A stretch of DNA of 64,000 nucleotides from Methanoculleus bourgensis MS2. GTDB lineage: Archaea > Halobacteriota > Methanomicrobia > Methanomicrobiales > Methanoculleaceae. Under the pieces are notes generated by a model that made no database searches, was not told the DNA's origin, and worked only from the letters and a program-made list of their open reading frames with translations. Where the stretch lies: assembly GCF_000304355.2 (NCBI RefSeq), contig NC_018227.2:682001-746000 (forward strand). The letters are read 5' to 3'. This document shows positions 26,395 through 34,852 of the stretch, in pieces; the stretch's first letter is position 1; each line of letters starts with the position of its first letter. A program made the translations under genes and the position numbers.

Positions 26395-28384
26395 GATCAT
26401 CCTCCCGGTGCTCTCCTGGCTCGCGGTCATCAAGGTGCTCCACCTCGGTACCTGGCCGGCGCTCGACCGCACCCTCGGCAACCTCGCGGCCGCTGCCGCA
26501 TACCCGGCATCGGTCCTCACGTTCACACTCCTCTCATGGTACGGTGGGCTTTTCGGTCTTCCGGTCTGGATCGCCCTCCTGCCGGCCCTGGGGGCGATCG
26601 TCTGGGCGGGATCACGGGGGTTCTACACGAGAGAGCGTCTGCGATCAGCACTCCCCTGGGACCTTGCCTTCCTGATCCCCTTCCTCTTCATGCTCGAGGT
26701 GCGATGGATCAACCCGACCATCTCCTACGCCGAGAAGTTCATGGACCACGCGTTCCTTGCATCGATCATGCGGCATCCGGTCGTCCCGCCGCTCGACCCC
26801 TGGTATGCGGGCGGAACCCTGGACGTCTACTACTACATCGGCTACTGGATGAGCGGAGCGCTCGGGCTTGTGGCCGGCGTGCCTTCGACGGTCACGTTCA
26901 ACCTCGTCCTCCCGACCGTGCTCGGGCTTGCCGCCGTCTCGCTCTACGCCCTTGGACATCTTCTCCTGAACCGCTACCGGTGGCTCCCGGTGCTGGTGCT
27001 CCTCCTCCCGAACCCCTCTGCGGTCTACCTGATCCTGACCGGGGCTCCCTGGTCAGAGATCCTCTGGGGGAGCACCCGGACGATCGAGAGCACCATCAAC
27101 GAGTATCCCCTCTTCTCGATGCTCTGGGGCGACGTCCACCCGCACGTCATGGGCCTCTTCAACCAGACGTTCCTACTCTTCCTGCTGGTCTTTGCCTACA
27201 TGCGCTGGGGAAACCTCTCGATGCGGGGGCGCGCGGTCCTCTGCGGGCTAGCTGCCCTCGCTCTTGGGTCGATGCCCGGGATCAACTCCTGGGATGTGCT
27301 GGTCTATGCCCCGGTCACGCTGGTCTTCGGGCTCCTTATCTGGCGGCGCTACGGGAACTTTTCCCGGGACCGGGAGAAGTCCTGGATGGTGCTTGCGACC
27401 GTGCCGCCGTTTGCGATCGCAGCCTACCTCCCGTTCTACTTCCAGCTCAACAGCCCCGGGATCGGGGGGGTCGGGATCGTCACGGTCCCCTCCGCCCCGG
27501 CAGAGTTCCTGCTGGTCCACGGGTTCTTCCTCGCGGTGCTCGTCGCCGCCTGCGCCCCTGATATCCGGAAGCGCCCCTACCTCCTGCTCGCCGCGGTGCC
27601 GTTCGTGCTCGCCGGCTACCCGGCCGCGGCCATCGCCGCCGTCCCGCTCGTCTACCTCGTTGTCCGCCGCCGGTTCTCGGTCGCAGATACGCTCGCGATT
27701 CTTGGGCTCCTGATCATCATCGCCACCGAGTTCCTCTACCTCAAGGACAACATGGGCGAGACATACTTCCGGATGAACACTGTCTTCAAGTTCTACCTCC
27801 CGGCCTGGCTCCTGATGGGGACGGCAAGTTCAATCGTCATCGGGGAGTGGCTCCGGAGCGCCGGGGTCGGCCGGCGCGTGCCTGACCGGGTGGGGAGGCT
27901 GCTCCCGGTGCTTGCCGTTGCGGTCCTCCTCACCATGCCCTTTGCGATCAACATCGACTTCGGCTACGGGAGCCGCACCCTCGACGGTGCGGCGTATCTT
28001 GTGGGGTCGCACCCGGGGGATGCGGCAGCGATCGCGTTCCTCAGGGACCTCCCGGGCGACCATGTCATCGTCGAGGCTGAGGGCGGGGACTACACCTACT
28101 ACTCCCGGGTATCGTCGTTCTCCGGTATCCCGGCGGTCCTCGGGATGCCGTTCCACGAGTACATGTGGCGGGGAGAGGAGGGCGGTATAAGCGAGCGGAT
28201 GGCCGACGTGCGGGCGATATACGAGCAGCCGTCGCGGTCTATCGACCTTGCGCGGGCGTACAACGCGACCCTGCTCTACGTGGGTACCGAAGAGCGCGAC
28301 CGCTACACGGTCTCGCTCCCGGTGGAGGCGCTCGAACTCATCTATGATGCTGAGGGAGTCCAGATATACCGGATCCCGGCATAA
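26384..28384 (+). CDS. DUF2298 polytopic membrane protein (YYY-type), putative sugar transferase
   Basis: The 666-residue protein has many hydrophobic segments and the family motifs AEKFMDHAFLAS, GTLDVYYYIGYWMSGALG, YPLFSMLWGDVHPHV and GDNMGE-like KDNMGETYFRMNTVFKFYLP. The early acidic residues in the first loop resemble GT-C membrane glycosyltransferases. The start is TTG at 26384 behind GGAGGAG, inside the previous gene. A role as the final polyprenyl-phosphate-sugar-using transferase of this operon is inferred from fold and context. Confidence 0.83.
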   Translation: MAGEIILPVLSWLAVIKVLHLGTWPALDRTLGNLAAAAAYPASVLTFTLLSWYGGLFGLPVWIALLPALGAIVWAGSRGFYTRERLRSALPWDLAFLIPFLFMLEVRWINPTISYAEKFMDHAFLASIMRHPVVPPLDPWYAGGTLDVYYYIGYWMSGALGLVAGVPSTVTFNLVLPTVLGLAAVSLYALGHLLLNRYRWLPVLVLLLPNPSAVYLILTGAPWSEILWGSTRTIESTINEYPLFSMLWGDVHPHVMGLFNQTFLLFLLVFAYMRWGNLSMRGRAVLCGLAALALGSMPGINSWDVLVYAPVTLVFGLLIWRRYGNFSRDREKSWMVLATVPPFAIAAYLPFYFQLNSPGIGGVGIVTVPSAPAEFLLVHGFFLAVLVAACAPDIRKRPYLLLAAVPFVLAGYPAAAIAAVPLVYLVVRRRFSVADTLAILGLLIIIATEFLYLKDNMGETYFRMNTVFKFYLPAWLLMGTASSIVIGEWLRSAGVGRRVPDRVGRLLPVLAVAVLLTMPFAINIDFGYGSRTLDGAAYLVGSHPGDAAAIAFLRDLPGDHVIVEAEGGDYTYYSRVSSFSGIPAVLGMPFHEYMWRGEEGGISERMADVRAIYEQPSRSIDLARAYNATLLYVGTEERDRYTVSLPVEALELIYDAEGVQIYRIPA

Positions 28385-28456
28385 TACTGCTGGCAGCCAG
28401 GCTTATGCGAGGAGGCGCGAAGATGACCGGGCCGCACCCCTCGCGGCGTGGCCAAA

Positions 28457-28475
28457 TGACAAACCTTTATCTCTC
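28457..28475 (+). promoter_or_regulatory. TATA-like promoter of the ribosomal operon
   Basis: AAACCTTTATCTC is a TATA box with purine-rich BRE before it, about 100 bp upstream of rpl7ae. This gives a leader of roughly 75 bases that carries the GAGGTGAG ribosome-binding site. Confidence 0.5.
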
Positions 28476-28565
28476 GTCCTATTGACATAATAGAGCACAT
28501 TCGATCAGCTACGCTACTGATGAATGATGACGGGGCGGGATACCTGCCCCTGAAAGAGGTGAGTT

Positions 28566-28934
28566 ATGGCAAAGGCATATGTGAAATTTGAGATTCCTGA
28601 AGAGATCCAGAATAAGGCCCTTGAAGCTCTTGAGATAGCAAGAGATACCGGTAAGGTGAAGAAAGGGTCCAACGAGGCAACTAAGGCAGTAGAACGGAAC
28701 ACCGCCCAGCTGGTTCTTATCGGGTCAGATGTTGAGCCAGAGGAAATTGTAATGCATCTGCCGCCGCTCTGCGACGAGAAGCAGATTCCTTTTGTCTACA
28801 TCACAAAGCAGAACGATATCGGTTTGGCAAGCGGCCTCGAGGTAGGCTCTGCAGCCGCCGCTATCGTTAAGCCCGGTAAGGCAAAGGATCTCGTTGAGGA
28901 GATCGCAAAGCAGATAACTGCACTGAGAGAGTGA
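28566..28934 (+). CDS. rpl7ae: large ribosomal subunit protein eL8 (L7Ae)
   Basis: The 122-residue protein matches archaeal L7Ae throughout, including the K-turn-binding stretch [13 protein letters not shown] and the LGSAAA-like [10 protein letters not shown]. It binds kink-turns in 23S rRNA, in C/D and H/ACA guide RNPs, and in RNase P. It is first in a tightly spaced operon with S28e, L24e and Ndk, the conserved archaeal order. The start has a clear GAGGTGAG ribosome-binding site. Confidence 0.97.
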   Translation: MAKAYVKFEIPEEIQNKALEALEIARDTGKVKKGSNEATKAVERNTAQLVLIGSDVEPEEIVMHLPPLCDEKQIPFVYITKQNDIGLASGLEVGSAAAAIVKPGKAKDLVEEIAKQITALRE

Positions 28935-28946
28935 GGAGTTAAGGTT

Positions 28947-29156
28947 ATGGCAAACGACGGAACGCCCGCAGAAGTTATCGAGGTCATCGGCCTCACCGGG
29001 ATGCATGGCGAAGCCCAGCAGGTGAAGTGCCGGGTCCTTGATGGTCCGAACAAGGGCCGGATCATCACCCGCAACACAGTGGGCCCCATCAGGGAGGGAG
29101 ACATCCTCTCGCTGCTCGAGACCGAGCGTGAAGCCAAGAAGCTCTCGAGGCGGTAA
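28947..29156 (+). CDS. rps28e: small ribosomal subunit protein eS28
   Basis: The 69-residue S1-like OB protein contains the invariant [20 protein letters not shown] and the C-terminal [13 protein letters not shown] typical of archaeal S28e. It lies in the 30S head near the mRNA exit. It starts 12 bp after rpl7ae. Confidence 0.97.
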   Translation: MANDGTPAEVIEVIGLTGMHGEAQQVKCRVLDGPNKGRIITRNTVGPIREGDILSLLETEREAKKLSRR

Positions 29157-29158
29157 CC

Positions 29159-29350
29159 ATGGTCGACAGATTCATCTGCAGTTTCTGTGGGGAGGCCCTG
29201 GAGCCCGGCACCGGCAAGATGTTTGTCAGGCGGGACGGGACTATCTACTACTTCTGCAGCAGCAAGTGCCAGAACAACTACAGGCTTGGCCGTGTGCCGC
29301 GCCGTGTCCAGTGGACCACGGCCGGACGGAGAGCCCGTGGCAAAGAGTGA
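29159..29350 (+). CDS. rpl24e: large ribosomal subunit protein eL24
   Basis: The 63-residue zinc-ribbon protein has [11 protein letters not shown] and CSSKCQNNY, the four zinc-binding cysteines, and a basic C-terminus ([17 protein letters not shown]). It starts two bases after the rps28e stop region. Confidence 0.96.
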   Translation: MVDRFICSFCGEALEPGTGKMFVRRDGTIYYFCSSKCQNNYRLGRVPRRVQWTTAGRRARGKE

Positions 29351-29356
29351 TCCGGC

Positions 29357-29806
29357 ATGGATCGCACATTCGTGATGGTCAAGCCCGACGGCGTCCAGCG
29401 TGGACTCATCGGGGAGATCGTCTCCCGGTTTGAGGCGAAGGGGCTGAAGCTTGCAGCGGCAAAACTCGAGTCCCTCCCCGAAGAGCGGGTTGTCGAACAG
29501 TACCGGGAGCACCTGGAAAAGCCCTTCTTCCCGGGGCTGAAAGCCTATATCATGAGCGGACCCTGCTTCCTGATGGTCTGGGAAGGGAAGGGCGCGGCCG
29601 CGGTTGTCAGAACGATGATCGGCGCCACAAACCCTGCAGAGGCGGCCCCGGGCTCCATCCGCGGTGATTTTGGTCTTGATATCGGGCGGAACGTGATCCA
29701 CGCATCCGACTCCCCCGCAAGCGCTGTCCGCGAGATTGGTATCCACTTCGCGCCCGCCGAGCTGATCGAGTACTCAAAAGTTGACGAACCCGTCCTCTAC
29801 GAGTGA
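29357..29806 (+). CDS. ndk: nucleoside diphosphate kinase
   Basis: The 149-residue enzyme starts [15 protein letters not shown] and carries the phosphohistidine in [11 protein letters not shown] (about residue 115). It transfers phosphate from ATP to other nucleoside diphosphates. Length and order after L24e are normal for methanogens. The usual next gene in many archaea, infB, is missing here; a hairpin terminator and a repeat cluster follow instead. Confidence 0.96.
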   Translation: MDRTFVMVKPDGVQRGLIGEIVSRFEAKGLKLAAAKLESLPEERVVEQYREHLEKPFFPGLKAYIMSGPCFLMVWEGKGAAAVVRTMIGATNPAEAAPGSIRGDFGLDIGRNVIHASDSPASAVREIGIHFAPAELIEYSKVDEPVLYE

Positions 29807-29807
29807 A

Positions 29808-29840
29808 CGCCGGAGAAACCGGCGGAGATAACTATTTTTT
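29808..29840 (+). terminator. hairpin plus T-run after ndk
   Basis: CGCCGG (29808-29813), loop AGAAA, CCGGCG (29819-29824), and then a run of six T at 29835-29840. It follows the ndk stop by two bases and ends the ribosomal operon. Confidence 0.7.
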
Positions 29841-29852
29841 GGAATCGTTTCT

Positions 29853-30394
29853 CTAGTGGAGCATTTCAGCTAACTGTTCCACGAAGACCTCCCCCGGGTT
29901 GGCGACTGGGGAGGCTCCCCTGCTCTGTTCCACCGTGTCCCGGATCTGGGTTGTGGGGGGAGGGGGCGAGCCCCATAGGCGTTAACTTACCAGCTGGGTG
30001 GAATGCATTCTCGGTGATACCGGCAAGTACCAAGCAATCGGCGAGTTCTCATCTCTGCCCCAAGGCAATCCGTTTCCCATGAGATTTCCATGGTCACTAT
30101 CGTTTTCAGAGGAGGAGGACGATTGCCGCACACCACCGGAATTGTGTGGCCAATATCTCATCAAATCAGCCACATTTCACCGAATAGGACATTATCCGCT
30201 CGAATTCTCATGACTAAAGTTAGCGCTTATGGGGGCGAGCCCCCTCCCCTGCCCCCACCCCCAGGGGGATGCCCACCACGGTCCACTGCCCGGGCTCGCC
30301 CGGGGAATAGGTCGTGTTCATGTGCAACATTGCCTCACGCGAGCGGCTGGCGATCCGCATCAGGACCGCAAAAGAAGGTGAAATGCTCCACTAG
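29853..30394. repeat. family 1 inverted-repeat element, interrupted by a 264-bp element
   Basis: It runs from CTAGTGGAGCATTTCAGC to GGTGAAATGCTCCACTAG, 16-18-bp inverted ends. Short uninterrupted relatives are 43054-43178 and 59303-59468. Here copy B of the 264-bp element sits inside it. There is no transposase gene. Confidence 0.8.
29971..30234 (-). repeat. 264-bp inverted-repeat element, copy B (inverted)
   Basis: This is the reverse complement of copies A and C. Its ends plus the flanking GGGAGGGGGCGAGCCCC and GGGGGCGAGCCCCCTCCC make arms of about 35 bp. The left flank (29853-29970) matches the left flank of copy A, although the element itself is inverted relative to it. Confidence 0.8.
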
Positions 30395-30550
30395 TGCTCT
30401 TTGTCATCTTAAACCCAAAAATCCGACGTCACCTTCGCGATCTTCGCGACTTCGCGTGAGGTTGTAGCGGGCTCCCCGTCTTCATATGTGGCAATTGGCA
30501 TTCCACCTCGTGCATCGAAATCTTCAAAATAAAGTGACACGATGCACTAG
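30391..30550. repeat. family 2 inverted-repeat element, copy a
   Basis: It starts CTAGTGCTCTTTGTCATCTTA and ends AAATAAAGTGACACGATGCACTAG. The interior carries CTTCGCGATCTTCGCGACTTCGCG. The first CTAG is the last CTAG of the family 1 element, and the last CTAG is the first of the next element. Confidence 0.7.
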
Positions 30551-30789
30551 TACATCGATTCTCAATTACCAGCACGCTCAATGAAGGGGGTATCGATCTC
30601 GTTTCACGCCTTCCGGGGGTTTGCATCCCGGGAACGGCGTTCCACCGGATATCGCCACGCACTGCCCCCGCCCCTACCGGGGGCGGGGGAGGAGCGCGAA
30701 GCGCGGGCGGGGTGGGGGACGAAGGGGAGCGTTCCGCGGGGATGGGACAAGGCCCGATATAGTCTGTTAATTTGGAATCGTTGCACTAG
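30547..30789. repeat. family 3 inverted-repeat element, copy a
   Basis: It starts CTAGTACATCGATTCTCAATTA and ends TAATTTGGAATCGTTGCACTAG, with inverted arms of about 22 bp. The interior is G/C-rich (CCCCCGCCCCTACCGGGGGCGG). A relative with a nested 264-bp element is at 59465-60277. Confidence 0.7.
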
Positions 30790-31018
30790 TGCTTGTTGTC
30801 ATCTTACATTGAGAGATCTCCCGTCCCTCTTCGCGACCTTCGCGGCTTCGCGTGAGACATCGGTACTCTCGATTACCCCTCACGCGGAAGCACGCGGGAG
30901 GGCGCGAAGGGGCGTTGCAGGGGGATTATACCAACCTTCGCGCACTCCCGCGTGAGACCGGAGTGCCCGTCCCAACACGCGACAAAAATTTCTAAAATAA
31001 GATGACACGTTGCACTAG
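30786..31018. repeat. family 2 inverted-repeat element, copy b
   Basis: It starts CTAGTGCTTGTTGTCATCTTA and ends TAAGATGACACGTTGCACTAG, 22-bp inverted arms matching copy a at 30391. The interior has CTTCGCGACCTTCGCGGCTT and CACGCGGAAGCACGCGGGAG. Confidence 0.75.
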
Positions 31019-31075
31019 TAGTGGACCATTGCATCTAATATTTCCCTGCGATGGTTGCGCGAGGTCGTGTCACAA
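31015..31075. repeat. family 1 left-end remnant
   Basis: The sequence AGTGGACCATTGCATCTAATA followed by TTTCCCTGCGATGGTTGCG matches the left ends at 43054 and 59303. No right end is seen, so this is a partial copy, fused at the same CTAG to the previous element. The remaining spacer to marC (31076-31204) shows no gene. Confidence 0.6.
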
Positions 31076-31204
31076 CGCCCACGCAGCGCCAGGGCCTCCG
31101 GCGGGGAGAACCCCTGTAAACCTGCATTTTCAGGAAGATGGGCTCTTAATCCCGCCGGAAAACCGCAAGTGCTAATATCGAACCCCTCGTATACCTGATC
31201 ACTC

Positions 31205-31858
31205 ATGGTGGACCTCCTGAGTTTTGCGCTGCTGAGCTTCTCTTCGATCATCATCGTAGTGAACCCGCTCGCCGCCACCCTGATCTTCGTCTCCCTCACC
31301 GGCACGATGGACAGGACAACACAACTCAAGGTTGCACGTGACTCAAGTGAGTTCGCCCTGATTATCCTGCTCATCTTCACCATCGCAGGCGGCTGGATCC
31401 TGCAGCTCTTCGGCATCTCCATTGAGGCGTTCCGCATCGCAGGCGGTCTCCTCCTCTTTGGCATCGGTATGGATATGGTCTATGCAAAGACGTCGAGGAC
31501 GCAGATGACCGCGACCGAGAAGTACGAAGGTCAGGATGCAGACGACATCGCAGTCATGCCGCTTGCAATCCCGATGATCGCGGGGCCCGGTGCCATAACA
31601 TCCGCTATCGTGCTCATGAACGAGGCGGTGGGGATGGGGATTGTCGCAATCGCCATCGTCCCGGTGGCCGCCGCGACCGCCATCGGGATCACCTACTACA
31701 TGATGCGCCACTCCGACGTCATCGTCCGGCGCATCGGCCAGCGGGAGTATCGCGCCGTCAACCGGCTGATGGGTATGCTCCTCATCGCGATCGCGGTCCA
31801 GTTCATCATCATCGGGCTCAGGACAGCCTTCCCCGTCCTCACCGGAGGCCTTGCATGA
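31205..31858 (+). CDS. MarC family integral membrane protein
   Basis: The 217-residue protein has six hydrophobic helices and MarC motifs: FSSIIIVVNPLAATLIF near the start, FRIAGGLLLFGIGMDM and the mid-protein AVMPLAIPMIAGPGAITSAI. The transported substrate of MarC/UPF0056 is not established. The stop overlaps the next start (ATGA), coupling it to a small membrane protein and a nitrilase-like hydrolase. Confidence 0.88.
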   Translation: MVDLLSFALLSFSSIIIVVNPLAATLIFVSLTGTMDRTTQLKVARDSSEFALIILLIFTIAGGWILQLFGISIEAFRIAGGLLLFGIGMDMVYAKTSRTQMTATEKYEGQDADDIAVMPLAIPMIAGPGAITSAIVLMNEAVGMGIVAIAIVPVAAATAIGITYYMMRHSDVIVRRIGQREYRAVNRLMGMLLIAIAVQFIIIGLRTAFPVLTGGLA

Positions 31859-32058
31859 AACACGACCTTACACTCGCGGGGGCGGCCCTGGTCAGCGGCT
31901 GCATCATCACGGGCGGGATCCTCATCGGAGCGCTGACGTTCTCGGTCGAGGTCCCGTTTGCCCCCTACATCATGGTGACCCTGGCCGCCCTCATCGTCCT
32001 CGGTGCCGCCGTGCTCATCCTCTCCTGCAGGACCAGGGGAGACCTGTCCCTGCGATGA
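31855..32058 (+). CDS. small two-helix membrane protein
   Basis: The 67-residue protein has two hydrophobic helices (about 8-28 and 37-58). Its start overlaps the marC stop and its stop overlaps the nitrilase start (ATGA at both), so it is surely translated as part of the operon. It may assist MarC; no family is recognised. Confidence 0.65.
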   Translation: MKHDLTLAGAALVSGCIITGGILIGALTFSVEVPFAPYIMVTLAALIVLGAAVLILSCRTRGDLSLR

Positions 32059-32840
32059 CCATGATAGCGCTTGCCCAGGTTGCCGGGGGCCGGGGCGACC
32101 CGGACGCGGCCACCCGGATGGCTGAGGAGGCCGCCGCGGCCGGAGCGTCGCTCATCTGTTTTCCCGAGCAGTTCATGACCGGATGGTCCCCGGAGATCCC
32201 GCCCGGGGCCGGGGAGCCCCTGGGCGGTCCGTTCACCGCCGCGTTCAGCGAGATTGCAAAAAAGAACAGCATCACGGTCGTAGGATCCATCATCGAGGCG
32301 GGGCGGGGAGGCCGTCCCCAAAACACCGCCGTGGTGCTCGGTCCGGGGGGGGATATCCTTGCAGCCTACGCGAAGATCCATCTCTTCTCCCCCGGCGGGG
32401 AGGACCGCTGCTACACCGCGGGCGACCGTATCGCCACCTTCACCGTCGACGGGACGACCTTCGGGCTTGCCGTCTGCTACGACCTCCGGTTCCCGGAACT
32501 CTTCCGCATCTACGCGCTCGCCGGGGTCGAGTGTGTCCTGGTGCCGGCCGCATGGCCCTGCTGTCGCGTGCGCCACTGGGAGACCCTGCTCCCCGCTCGC
32601 GCTCTCGAGAACCGGTATTACGTGGCCGGGGTCAACACGGCCGGCGGGCCCGACGGGGTCTACTGCGGGGGATCGCTCGCCGCCGACCCCGACGGCGCGG
32701 TCATTGCCCGGGCCGGGGCCGGTGAAGAGCCCCTCTTCGTCAAACTCGATCTTGCGGCGGTCCATGCTGCCCAAAAAAGCCTCCCTTCACTTTCAGACCG
32801 CAGAAGTGACCTTTATCTCAGACTGCTCTCCAGTTTATAG
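32055..32840 (+). CDS. carbon-nitrogen hydrolase (nitrilase superfamily)
   Basis: The 261-residue protein has the nitrilase Glu-Lys-Cys triad: Glu in FPEQFMTGW (about 38), Lys in YAKIHLFSPGGED (about 105), Cys in AVCYDLRFPELF (about 140). It resembles omega-amidase/Nit2-type enzymes that hydrolyse small amides. ATG at 32055 overlaps the previous stop. The upstream in-frame extension lies wholly in other genes and is not used. Confidence 0.88.
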   Translation: MTMIALAQVAGGRGDPDAATRMAEEAAAAGASLICFPEQFMTGWSPEIPPGAGEPLGGPFTAAFSEIAKKNSITVVGSIIEAGRGGRPQNTAVVLGPGGDILAAYAKIHLFSPGGEDRCYTAGDRIATFTVDGTTFGLAVCYDLRFPELFRIYALAGVECVLVPAAWPCCRVRHWETLLPARALENRYYVAGVNTAGGPDGVYCGGSLAADPDGAVIARAGAGEEPLFVKLDLAAVHAAQKSLPSLSDRRSDLYLRLLSSL

Positions 32841-32849
32841 AGATATTCA

Positions 32850-33602
32850 ATGCGAGGCGACCAGCACGTCTATCTCAGTCTCACCACGGCCGGGCTTCTC
32901 ATCGCTCCCTGGATCGCCGTCCTCGACCCGGCCCTGATCGCCGTCCTCCTCTTCGGCGTCTTCGTAGGTTCGCTTGCACCTGACGCGGACGCCGCCGACG
33001 CGGCGATCTTCAACGGCCGGCTTGGCGGGGTGAAAGGGAAGAGAGGGCAGATCGTAAACGGTCTTGCCGTGGTGCTCCCGGTCTTCGGCTACACCATCAG
33101 GTATCTCATCTACTACCCGCTCTCCCTCGTCTTCGCGCTCATCCTCCGGAAGAGCTACCGGCACCGGCACCGGGGACTGCTCCACTCGTTCGCGGGCGTC
33201 GGGCTGACCTCCCTGCTCCTCTCCGGCTATCTGGCGCTCATCCTCACCTGGCTCGGGATCTCTCTCGCGCTCCTCCCTGCCTTCGGGGTTGCATTCTTTG
33301 CAGGGTGCATCCTCCACCTCGTCGAGGACACCTGCACCCCGGCGGGCGTCGCCTGGCTCTACCCCTTCTCCCGGCGGCGACTGGCGGGCCGCGTCCGGAC
33401 ATGGGGGAACTTCGAGGTGCGTCCGACGGTCTTTGCCATCGTACTTGCGCTGGCAACGGCCGCGATGCTCATCGCACCGGTCGCAACCAGCGCGACACCG
33501 GAGGAGCTCAGGCGGCTCGCACCCGGCGTCGCTCTTCTCCTCTGGCTGCTCTTCATACTCGTCTGCCGCGTGCGGCCGCAGCGGAACCGGGACCGGGCCT
33601 GA
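32850..33602 (+). CDS. YdjM-type membrane metal-dependent hydrolase
   Basis: The 250-residue membrane protein has His and acidic metal-ligand motifs GDQHVYLSL, GSLAPDADAADAAIF and RHRHRGLLHS, then GCILHLVEDTCTPAGVAWLYP. These fit the LexA-binding/YdjM family of predicted inner-membrane phosphatase-like hydrolases (DUF457). Four or five hydrophobic helices are visible. It follows the nitrilase gene closely. Confidence 0.8.
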   Translation: MRGDQHVYLSLTTAGLLIAPWIAVLDPALIAVLLFGVFVGSLAPDADAADAAIFNGRLGGVKGKRGQIVNGLAVVLPVFGYTIRYLIYYPLSLVFALILRKSYRHRHRGLLHSFAGVGLTSLLLSGYLALILTWLGISLALLPAFGVAFFAGCILHLVEDTCTPAGVAWLYPFSRRRLAGRVRTWGNFEVRPTVFAIVLALATAAMLIAPVATSATPEELRRLAPGVALLLWLLFILVCRVRPQRNRDRA

Positions 33603-33649
33603 TCCCCGGATACCATATCTATACGTATCCGTGCGTTCAACGATTTTCT

Positions 33650-34852
33650 ATGTACCGTCTCGTCTGCGTTCACTGTGCTGCGACCTACGCACCGGACCAG
33701 ATCATCTATACGTGTAAACACTGCGGACACCTGCTGACCGTCGAGTACGACCTGGACGGCATCGACGTCTCCCGGGAAGAATGGGACCGCCGCCCCCTCT
33801 CGGTCTGGCGCTACCGCGAGATCCTCCCGGTGCAGGGCGAACCAGTCTCCCTCCAGGAAGGAGGCACACCGCTTTACCACTTAGAAAAGATTGGAAAAGA
33901 ACTGGGACTCCCCGAGCTCTACGCCAAACACGAGGGTATGAACCCGACCGGCTCGTTCAAGGACCGGGGCATGACCGTGGGCGTCAGCATGGCCCGCCAG
34001 CTCGGGATGACGAGCGTCGCCTGTGCAAGCACCGGGAACACCTCCGCAAGCCTCGCTGCCTACGCGGCGAAGGCCAGCATCCCCTGCGTCGTCCTCCTGC
34101 CCGCCGGGAAGGTGGCGCTCGGCAAGGTCGCCCAGGCGCTGATGCACGGCGCACGGGTCATCTCCATCCGCGGCAACTTTGATCGAGCGCTTGAGATGGT
34201 ACACGAACTCTGTATCAGCCACGGTCTCTACCTCTTAAACTCGGTCAACCCCTACCGCCTGGAAGGGCAGAAGACGATCGGGTTTGAGGCGATCGACCAG
34301 CTCGGCGATGTGCCTGACCGGATTGTTCTCCCGGTCGGAAACGCCGGCAACATCTCTGCGGTCTACAAGGGACTCCGGGAGCTTGAGGCGCTCGGGTTCA
34401 TCGACCGGCTGCCGATGATGACTGGGATCCAGGCAGCAGGCTCACAGCCGGTGGTGAAGGCGATAGAGCAGAACCTCGATGAACTGGTTCCTGAGCCGGC
34501 ACCAGAGACTGTTGCAACCGCGATAAGGATCGGCGCCCCGGTGAACGCCGAGAAGGCGCTCGTCGCTATCCGCGCGACCGGCGGGACGGCGGCGGCCGTG
34601 ACCGACGACGAGATCCTTCGCATGCAGCAGGACCTTGCGAGGATGGAAGGGATCGGGGTCGAGCCTGCCTCCGCTGCCTCGGTCGCCGGGATACGGAAAC
34701 TTGCCGAACAGGGATTGATCGATAAAGACGAGCGGATCGTCTGTGTGGTGACCGGCCACCTCTTAAAGGATCCCGAAACAGTGGTACGACAATGCGAACC
34801 CCCCATCGAGATCGACGCGGACCTGCACTCCTTGCTCTCTGTCTTGCGCTGA
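33650..34852 (+). CDS. thrC: threonine synthase
   Basis: The 400-residue PLP enzyme has an N-terminal zinc-ribbon (CVHCAATYAPDQIIYTCKHC) and then the PLP-lysine motif NPTGSFKDRGMTVGVS (Lys at about 107). It also shows ACASTGNTSASLAAYAAKA and the phosphate-binding LPVGNAGNISAVYKG. It converts O-phosphohomoserine to threonine. The ATG at 33650 is preferred over upstream in-frame starts because the zinc-ribbon family start matches and a TATA-like ATATCTATAC lies 25-35 bp upstream, giving a very short or absent leader. Confidence 0.94.
   Translation: MYRLVCVHCAATYAPDQIIYTCKHCGHLLTVEYDLDGIDVSREEWDRRPLSVWRYREILPVQGEPVSLQEGGTPLYHLEKIGKELGLPELYAKHEGMNPTGSFKDRGMTVGVSMARQLGMTSVACASTGNTSASLAAYAAKASIPCVVLLPAGKVALGKVAQALMHGARVISIRGNFDRALEMVHELCISHGLYLLNSVNPYRLEGQKTIGFEAIDQLGDVPDRIVLPVGNAGNISAVYKGLRELEALGFIDRLPMMTGIQAAGSQPVVKAIEQNLDELVPEPAPETVATAIRIGAPVNAEKALVAIRATGGTAAAVTDDEILRMQQDLARMEGIGVEPASAASVAGIRKLAEQGLIDKDERIVCVVTGHLLKDPETVVRQCEPPIEIDADLHSLLSVLR

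Noticed and set aside
26536-27561. 341-codon frame inside the DUF2298 gene
   Set aside because: It is an out-of-frame reading of a clear membrane protein with Pro/Arg-rich composition.
30581-30955. 124-codon frame in the repeat cluster
   Set aside because: It lies wholly in inverted-repeat elements with G/C-rich palindromes and has no family-like sequence.
29853-31018. possible CRISPR array in the repeat cluster
   Set aside because: Units differ in length and family and have inverted ends; there are no regularly spaced identical repeats and no cas genes nearby.
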